From: an uncultured Clostridia bacterium
GTDB taxonomy: Bacteria > Bacillota > Clostridia > Christensenellales > Borkfalkiaceae
Reading direction: 5' to 3'
Length of the DNA stretch: 9,932 nucleotides
Assembly: GCA_937915565.1 (NCBI GenBank)
Contig: CALDMH010000008.1
Span: 1 to 9,932, forward strand
Shown: positions 5,409 through 9,932 of the stretch, in pieces
How the letters are laid out: each line of letters begins with the position of its first letter
Position numbering within the stretch: position 1 is the stretch's first letter
Made by a program: the position numbers and the translations under genes
The notes under the pieces: generated by a model
What the model was told of the DNA's origin: nothing
Databases searched by the model: none
Seen by the model: the letters and a program-made list of their open reading frames with translations, nothing else

Positions 5409-5924
5409 ATGGAATGCTTTTTGAAGAATAACTACACGGGCGAGGAAACGCCTTTTAAAACGGTTTTGGAATACGGCAGGAAAAACGGCGAATTTCGTTT
5501 TTCTTTCGATTGCGAAAATTCCAAACTTTTTTCCGCTTACGATGAGGATAACGAGCCTATTTACAACGGCGACGTCGTCGAACTGTTTATATGCGTCGGC
5601 GGCGACAGGAGGAGTTATTTCGAGATTGAAGTTGCCCCGAACGGCGCGGTTTTCTTTGCGGAAATTCGCAACGAAAACGGCTTGCACGCAAAAATGCTTA
5701 ACGCGAGGTCGTTTTTTTCGAAGGTTACTTTGCGCGAAAACGGTTATTCCGTCGAAATAAACGTTCCGGACGCAATTCTCGGTTATAAAAACGGAGAAGT
5801 AACGTTCAACGCGTATAGGATTGAAACGGAGGGCGGAGTTCCGAATAAAAATCTTCTCGCGCTCAATCCCACGCTTTGCGGTTCGTTCCATATGCCGCAA
5901 TTCTTCGTTCCGCTCGAAGGCTAA
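5409..5924 (+). CDS. DOMON/CBM9-like carbohydrate-binding protein
   Basis: A 171-residue single-domain protein. The order of motifs matches the carbohydrate-binding family 9-like group: NEPIYNGDVVELFI (about 48-61), then YFEIEVAPNGAVFFAEI (70-86), a central YSVEINVP strand (113-120), and near the end LALNPTLCGSFHMPQFFVPLE (150-170). The last motif resembles the usual family ending, a proline-containing turn followed by FHxPxxFG. There is no signal peptide, so it should be cytoplasmic, unlike secreted CBM9 modules. The start at 5409 is chosen because a perfect promoter lies upstream with its -10 six bases before the ATG; an in-frame extension to 5289 would run back through both promoters and into the regulator gene. 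No terminator is seen before the next gene. Confidence 0.8.
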   Translation: MECFLKNNYTGEETPFKTVLEYGRKNGEFRFSFDCENSKLFSAYDEDNEPIYNGDVVELFICVGGDRRSYFEIEVAPNGAVFFAEIRNENGLHAKMLNARSFFSKVTLRENGYSVEINVPDAILGYKNGEVTFNAYRIETEGGVPNKNLLALNPTLCGSFHMPQFFVPLEG

Positions 5925-6051
5925 TGCTCAAAGGCTAATCGAAAAAAACGACGAAGTTAAAAGATTGAAAAATAAGCAAAAGACAAAGCGGTTTAACTAA
6001 AAACGGCTAATAAAAACCTAAAAACCTAAAAAAGATTCAAAAGGAGAAGTT

Positions 6052-7224
6052 ATGGATTACCAGGGAACTATATCGAGGGGCGTGAGAGCGCCTATTATCA
6101 GACGTGGCGACGACCTTGTGAAAATTACCGCGGATTGCGTTACCGAAGCGGCGAAGCAAGGCGGATTTCAGATTCAGGACAAGGACGTAATTGCCGTTAC
6201 GGAGGCCGTTCTTGCGAGAGCGCAGGGGAATTACGCAACCGTCGAGCAAATCGCAAAGGACGTTTCGAATAAGTTCGGCGACGAAACCGTCGGGCTCGTT
6301 CTTCCGATTTTTTCGAGAAACCGCTTTTCGATGGTTCTCAAAGGAATTTCCAAGGGCGTTAAAAAGCTTATCGTTCAGCTTTCTTATCCTTCGGACGAGG
6401 TCGGAAACAGCTTCGTTACGCCCGAGCAGCTTTACGAGAAAAACGTAAATCCTTACGTCGACGTGTTCACCGCCGCGGAGTTCAGAAAAACTTTCGGCGA
6501 CGTAAAGCACATATTCACGGGAGTGGATTATATCGATTATTATGAAAAAACGGGTAATTGCGAGGTTATTCTTGCCAACGACCCTTGCGAGATACTCAAA
6601 CATACCAAATACGTCATCAACGCCGATATTCACACGAGAAAACGCACCAAGGCAAGGCTTCTTCGCGCAGGCGCGGAAAAAGTCGTCAGCCTCGACGAGA
6701 TTTTGACGAAATCGGTTGACGGAAGCGGTTACAACGAAAACTACGGCGTTCTCGGAAGCAACCTCGCCACCGAAAACAGCGTTAAACTTTTCCCGAGGGA
6801 CGCGCAGTCGTTCGTGGACGCGCTTCAAGCGGAAATGAAAAAGCGCACGGGTAAGGTTGTGGAATGTATGGTTTACGGCGACGGCGCGTTTAAAGACCCC
6901 GTCGGCGGAATCTGGGAACTTGCCGACCCCGTTTGTTCGCCGGCTTTCACGAGCGGACTTAACGGCAAGCCCAACGAAATTAAGCTTAAATATCTTGCCG
7001 ATAACGACCTTGCTTCCTTAAACGGCGAAGAGGCGATTGAAGCGATGAAGGATATGATTAAGCATAAGGAGAGCGACCTTACGAATAATATGAAGAGTCA
7101 GGGCACGACGCCCAGAAGAATTACCGACCTTCTCGCAAGTCTTTCCGATTTGACGAGCGGAAGCGGTGATAAAGGCACTCCGTTTATTCTTATTCAGAAC
7201 TACTTCAAAAATTATTCTATGTAA
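6052..7224 (+). CDS. CofE-like protein (coenzyme F420-0:L-glutamate ligase family)
   Basis: A 390-residue protein whose N-terminal half matches the CofE/F420-0:gamma-glutamyl ligase fold: RRGDD (17-21), DVIAVTEAVLARAQGN (45-60), PIFSRNRFS (85-93), LSYPSDEVGN (110-119). Later come VYGDGAFKDPVGGIWELADPV (274-294) and GTTPRR (351-356), which resemble the metal- and substrate-binding parts of the family. Characterised archaeal CofE is about 250 residues and adds glutamates to F420-0 using GTP; this protein is much longer. A spore-forming Clostridia-type bacterium would not be expected to make F420, so the true substrate is uncertain; some CofE relatives act on folate. AGGAG (6042-6046) precedes the ATG. 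A clear terminator follows, so it is probably transcribed alone. The upstream 127 bases are A-rich, with no convincing promoter. Confidence 0.8.
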   Translation: MDYQGTISRGVRAPIIRRGDDLVKITADCVTEAAKQGGFQIQDKDVIAVTEAVLARAQGNYATVEQIAKDVSNKFGDETVGLVLPIFSRNRFSMVLKGISKGVKKLIVQLSYPSDEVGNSFVTPEQLYEKNVNPYVDVFTAAEFRKTFGDVKHIFTGVDYIDYYEKTGNCEVILANDPCEILKHTKYVINADIHTRKRTKARLLRAGAEKVVSLDEILTKSVDGSGYNENYGVLGSNLATENSVKLFPRDAQSFVDALQAEMKKRTGKVVECMVYGDGAFKDPVGGIWELADPVCSPAFTSGLNGKPNEIKLKYLADNDLASLNGEEAIEAMKDMIKHKESDLTNNMKSQGTTPRRITDLLASLSDLTSGSGDKGTPFILIQNYFKNYSM

Positions 7225-7231
7225 AAGCTTT

Positions 7232-7263
7232 AAGCCGCGGCGCGGATAGCGCCGCGGCTTTTT
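7232..7263 (+). terminator. Terminator of the CofE-like gene
   Basis: AAGCCGCGGCGC (7232-7243) and GCGCCGCGGCTT (7249-7260) form a perfect 12-bp stem with a five-base loop, and the T run covers 7259-7263. It begins eight bases after the stop codon. Confidence 0.93.
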
Positions 7264-7341
7264 CAATAAAATACGAGGTTTTGCGGTAAGCGTAAAATTA
7301 TCGATAAAACGCCGAATATTAGTAAAAATAAGGACTGAAAA

Positions 7342-7914
7342 ATGAAAAAACTCATAGTTGCCTCGAACAACGCGGGCAAACTTAAAGAAATAAGAGAAAT
7401 TCTGAAAGACGTTTACGAAGTCGTGCCGATGGGCGAAGCGGGATTTACCGACGAGATAGAAGAAAACGGCGCGACCTTTTTTGAAAACGCCGTTATAAAA
7501 GCCAAAACGGTGTCACTTGCGCTCGGCGCGGACGCCTTGGCGGACGACAGCGGACTTTTGGCGGAAGCCTTAAACGGCGCGCCGGGGATTTATTCGGCAA
7601 GGTTTAGCGGGGAGCACGGCAACGACGCCGCAAACAGGCGCAAACTTTTAAAGGAACTCGAAGGGCAGGAAAACCGAAAGGCAAAATTCGTGTCCGTAAT
7701 CGCGCTTTATAAAACGAACGGAGAAATCGTGAAAGGCGAGGGCGAAACGTGCGGAAGGATTGCGTTTAAGGAAGAGGGAACGAACGGATTCGGGTATGAT
7801 TCGCTGTTTATTTCCGACGACCTCGGCAAGAGTTTCGGGGTTGCAACGAGCGAAGAGAAAAATTCCGTTAGCCATAGAAAACGCGCGTTAATCGACTTAT
7901 TGAGGCACTTATGA
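7342..7914 (+). CDS. rdgB: RdgB/HAM1-type dITP/XTP pyrophosphatase
   Basis: A 190-residue enzyme that hydrolyses non-canonical purine nucleoside triphosphates (XTP, dITP, ITP) to monophosphates and pyrophosphate, cleansing the nucleotide pool. The family motifs are present: the SNNAGK start (8-13), TFFENA (45-50), the catalytic ADDSGL (67-72), NGAPGIYSARFSG (78-90), GFGYDSLF (149-156) and SHR (177-179). The usual GFGYDP motif has Ser in place of Pro at 154, which is unlikely to be critical. Length fits the family. AAGGA lies seven bases before the ATG. It overlaps the next gene by ATGA. The pair resembles ysnA-ysnB of Bacillus. No strong promoter is visible in the 78 bases after the preceding terminator. 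Confidence 0.95.
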   Translation: MKKLIVASNNAGKLKEIREILKDVYEVVPMGEAGFTDEIEENGATFFENAVIKAKTVSLALGADALADDSGLLAEALNGAPGIYSARFSGEHGNDAANRRKLLKELEGQENRKAKFVSVIALYKTNGEIVKGEGETCGRIAFKEEGTNGFGYDSLFISDDLGKSFGVATSEEKNSVSHRKRALIDLLRHL

Positions 7915-8390
7915 AAACTATTGTCGTTCTTTCGGACACTCACGGAAACAAAAAAGCGATGAGCAAAATCTCGGATATAATGCTTGAAAGCGACTACGTT
8001 TTTCATCTTGGAGATTATTATCGCGATTTCGTCGATTACGCTTACGTTTTGAAAGACAAGGCCTTTCAGGTGACGGGGAACTGCGATTACCGCTCCGGCG
8101 ATTTCGGGGTGGAAATCGTAACCGAAATAGAGGGCGTTAAAATTCTTGCCACTCACGGCGATATTTACGGCGTTAAACGGGGCAGAGAAAAGCTTTTGAA
8201 AAGGGCGAAAGAAATCGACGCGAAACTCGTGTTTTACGGGCATACCCATCAGGCAGAAATCGTTGAAACGGATGGGATAACTTTCGTAAACCCGGGGTGT
8301 TTGTACGAATATTCGCCGCAAAAGAGTTTTGCTTACGTCGTTATAAACGACGGGAAAATCACTGCGGTTATCAACGATAAACTCTTTTAA
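7911..8390 (+). CDS. YfcE/MJ0936-family metallophosphoesterase (YsnB-like)
   Basis: A 159-residue calcineurin-like phosphoesterase. All metal-binding motifs are present in order: SDTHG (8-12), HLGD (32-35), GNCD (56-59), THGD (81-84) and GHTH (110-113), then NPGC (127-130) in place of the more common NPGS. The family hydrolyses phosphodiesters in vitro using two divalent metals, and the physiological substrate is unclear. Its start codon overlaps the rdgB stop (ATGA), with GAGG five bases upstream, so the two genes are co-transcribed and probably translationally coupled. This adjacency is seen in many Bacillota. It ends just before a strong bidirectional terminator. Confidence 0.93.
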   Translation: MKTIVVLSDTHGNKKAMSKISDIMLESDYVFHLGDYYRDFVDYAYVLKDKAFQVTGNCDYRSGDFGVEIVTEIEGVKILATHGDIYGVKRGREKLLKRAKEIDAKLVFYGHTHQAEIVETDGITFVNPGCLYEYSPQKSFAYVVINDGKITAVINDKLF

Positions 8391-8424
8391 AAAGTAAGAA
8401 AAAGGCTGTGAACTTAAAAAAATA

Positions 8425-8460
8425 AACGCCGCGTTGCGAAAATTTTCGCAACGCGGCGTT
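8425..8460. terminator. Bidirectional terminator between convergent genes
   Basis: A perfect 36-base palindrome, with arms of up to 18 bases starting AACGCCGCGTTGCG. On the minus strand it is followed by TTATTTTTTTAAG, a good T tract for the diguanylate cyclase transcript. On the plus strand it is followed by CTTTATAAAA, weaker but usable for the rdgB unit. Confidence 0.88.
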
Positions 8461-8466
8461 CTTTAT

Positions 8467-8533
8467 AAAATTACGTTAGTTGTAATTTTTATAATCGGGG
8501 TCTACGGTTTTTTTTCGCACGTAAAATTACGTT
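8467..8533. repeat. A/T-rich hairpin and direct repeat downstream of the cyclase gene
   Basis: AAAATTAC (8467-8474) pairs perfectly with GTAATTTT (8482-8489) around a seven-base loop. The 11-mer AAAATTACGTT occurs twice, at 8467-8477 and 8523-8533. The second copy sits in CGTAA-AA-TTACG followed by seven T. These may be auxiliary terminators for transcription entering from the left, or simply A/T-rich spacer. Confidence 0.5.
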
Positions 8534-8552
8534 TTTTTATAAACGCAATACG

Positions 8553-9746
8553 CTATCTGTAAATCACGTTGCCTGCCGCAACGCCGTTTTTACCGTTTTG
8601 TTTGCAATAGTAAAGTTGCTTGTCGGCCTTTGCGATAACGGAAAGGTCGTTAAGTTCGTTTAAAGTTCCGCAGGCAACGCCGAAAGACGCGGTTACGACG
8701 TCGGTATCCGGCAAATCCGTTCTCTTAACGTTCGCTTCGCGCACCGCACCGAGAAGTCGTTCGGCGATTGCCGTCGCTTCCGTTTCGTCAACGTCGGGCA
8801 AAATCACCACGAATTCCTCGCCGCCGAAACGGAATAAGTATCTGTCCGTTTTTGCAAGAATTTTTACGACGTTTCCCGAAACGGCTATAAGGGCCTCGTC
8901 GCCCTTCATATGCGAGAAATGGTCGTTAAAAGACTTGAAATCGTCAATATCATAGATAATCGCGCTGATTTTTTCGGGCTTCAATTTTTCAACGACGTAG
9001 GCGCGGTAAGCGTCCAACGCTTTTTTGTTCAGCGTTCCCGTCATCGCGTCGTTATAAGCGAGTTTGATGAACGAATTGCTCATTTCGGTGATATGGCTCT
9101 CGTTCGCCGATTGACGGATAAAAATGGAGCGAACGACGACGAAACCTATAATTATCGCGAAGCGAAGCAGGAAATGCTTGAATAAATTGTAATTTTCCGC
9201 ATAAGGCAACACCGACGGCAGCCACCAGCTCACGGTTATCGAAACGATAACTACGATAGTGTCGAAGAGCTTATAAGTGGGCGCAATCATTATCGCGAAA
9301 AGATAGCACATCGAAATCGAAAGCCCGATTTTGTGGTAGTTGCAGGAAACCATAAAGACGGTTACGCTTGCGATAACCGTCAGGTAATACGCGAGCAATG
9401 CGAACCTTGCGACGGGCGAATCGTATTTTTTATAAAATTTCAGGAAAATAAGCATCGCGAGCGACGAGCCGACCATCATATAAAGGGGAATCATATCAAT
9501 GGTTATCATAGTGTTCAAAACGACGTTTTTAACGAGATAAAAACCGTTCGTGAGAATGAACAACATCGTAGCATAAAACACTATGTTTAGATTCTGCTTC
9601 ATAAAAACGTATTCCGCCGTGGGGGCTTCGTCAATATCCCTGCCGAGAACCTTGTTGCTGAAACTTCTGAATCTTTCAAGAGCCGAATCCGAAATGCCGA
9701 CTGTTAAATCCTGCATAACGTTGGGCTTGTCAAATTGTTTTTTCAT
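8553..9746 (-). CDS. Membrane-anchored GGDEF diguanylate cyclase
   Basis: A 397-residue protein predicted to make the second messenger cyclic di-GMP from two GTP. Residues 1-50 are cytoplasmic and polar. About six membrane helices follow (52-77, 81-103, 112-134, 141-157, 160-180, 189-211), of no sensor type I can name. The GGDEF domain spans about 225-397, with DAMTGTLNKKAL (233-244), the metal/GTP site DIDDFKSFND (266-275), GDEAL (282-286) and the active-site GGEEF (308-312), so catalysis looks intact. The inhibitory I-site RxxD is not seen before GGEEF; the residues there are AKTD and out of register. The start is at 9746 because GGAGAGAG lies just upstream. A longer frame to 9878 would run through a strong hairpin and has no such site. 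Confidence 0.92.
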   Translation of the reverse strand: MKKQFDKPNVMQDLTVGISDSALERFRSFSNKVLGRDIDEAPTAEYVFMKQNLNIVFYATMLFILTNGFYLVKNVVLNTMITIDMIPLYMMVGSSLAMLIFLKFYKKYDSPVARFALLAYYLTVIASVTVFMVSCNYHKIGLSISMCYLFAIMIAPTYKLFDTIVVIVSITVSWWLPSVLPYAENYNLFKHFLLRFAIIIGFVVVRSIFIRQSANESHITEMSNSFIKLAYNDAMTGTLNKKALDAYRAYVVEKLKPEKISAIIYDIDDFKSFNDHFSHMKGDEALIAVSGNVVKILAKTDRYLFRFGGEEFVVILPDVDETEATAIAERLLGAVREANVKRTDLPDTDVVTASFGVACGTLNELNDLSVIAKADKQLYYCKQNGKNGVAAGNVIYR

Positions 9747-9782
9747 ATCTCTCTCCAAGGCATAAAACGATTTTTCGGCGCG

Positions 9783-9810
9783 ATTTTCGGCCGGTATGCC
9801 AGCCGAGAAT
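9783..9810. repeat. Strong 12-bp stem-loop in the cyclase upstream region
   Basis: On the minus strand ATTCTCGGCTGG and CCGGCCGAAAAT face each other around CATA, with ten Watson-Crick pairs, one G-U and one mismatch. It ends about 37 bases before the cyclase ATG and would lie in its 5' UTR if transcription starts further upstream. No T run follows, so it is not a typical terminator. Confidence 0.65.
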
Positions 9811-9823
9811 AAAACAAACCTTG

Positions 9824-9930
9824 CCAAAACGCCGCAATTTTCGTGCTTTATGGCAAATTCTCGCTTGAAGTACGTCAAGTACGTCTGCGCTCGCCTTCAC
9901 CAAAAATCATCAAAAATATCGGCGTTTTGG
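9824..9930. repeat. Long structured repeat-like element at the right edge
   Basis: An exact 11-bp inverted repeat, CCAAAACGCCG (9824-9834) and its complement (9920-9930), encloses 85 bases. Inside is a perfect 9-bp tandem duplication, AAGTACGTC at 9868-9876 and 9877-9885. The layout suggests a small non-autonomous or dispersed intergenic repeat unit, but only one copy is in the window. No clear promoter for the cyclase is found in it. Confidence 0.45.
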
Positions 9931-9932
9931 TT

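Noticed and set aside
6037..6828. 263-codon open frame on the minus strand across the CofE-like gene
   Set aside because: It is a shadow frame opposite a well-supported coding region and has no family motif or ribosome binding site.
9747..9878. Longer 441-residue form of the diguanylate cyclase
   Set aside because: The added 44 residues overlap a strong stem-loop and lack a ribosome binding site, while GGAGAGAG sits directly before ATG 9746.
9796..9932. Plus-strand frame open to the window end, containing KYVKYV
   Set aside because: It has no ribosome binding site or promoter, and its repeat is explained by the 9-bp DNA duplication. A longer gene beyond the edge cannot be excluded.
9747..9932. 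Cyclic di-GMP riboswitch before the cyclase
   Set aside because: The conserved GEMM core elements were looked for and not found. A hairpin alone is not sufficient.

Overview
This window looks like chromosome from an endospore-forming member of the Bacillota, most likely a Clostridia-type organism. The main evidence is a spoIVFA/spoIVFB pair with an intact HELGH site-2 protease, a pyrR gene, and a rdgB-ysnB type pair, which are all typical of Gram-positive spore formers. Promoters are of the sigma-A type and several genes have AGGAG-like ribosome binding sites. No finer taxonomy can be supported from the sequence alone. There are no tRNA or rRNA genes, CRISPR arrays, transposases or phage genes.

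Layout. Positions 1-172 hold an unassigned left edge closed by a strong terminator. 282-1810 is a two-gene sporulation operon (SpoIVFA-like regulator and SpoIVFB intramembrane protease). It converges on pyrR (1988-2512, minus strand), which has its own consensus promoter and a leader too short for the usual attenuator. Divergent from pyrR is a 317-residue protein of unknown function (2666-3619). It is followed by an 86-residue protein (3660-3920) and a small two-helix DUF378-type membrane protein (4030-4239). The A/T-rich spacers around the latter carry degenerate tandem repeats and an orphan promoter-like element.

4438-5924 is a divergent pair: an AraC-family regulator (minus) and a DOMON/CBM9-like carbohydrate-binding protein (plus), separated by 98 bp containing two near-consensus promoters. 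6052-7224 is a CofE-like (F420-0:gamma-glutamyl ligase family) protein with its own terminator. 7342-8390 is a two-gene unit, RdgB/HAM1 nucleotide pyrophosphatase overlapping a YfcE/MJ0936 metallophosphoesterase. It ends in a bidirectional terminator shared with a membrane-anchored GGDEF diguanylate cyclase (8553-9746, minus). The last 180 bases, upstream of the cyclase, form a structured repeat-like region.

The most distinctive observation is that three genes (3660 plus, 5310 minus, 5409 plus) share the same start architecture. Each has a -35 element, exactly 17 nt, TATAAT, exactly 6 nt and then ATG, with no Shine-Dalgarno sequence. This places the expected transcription start on the A of the ATG, so these mRNAs are predicted to be leaderless. 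Neighbouring genes (pyrR, 2666, 6052, 7342, 9746) have ordinary ribosome binding sites. Two classes of start therefore coexist here, and the leaderless class falls on small or accessory genes.
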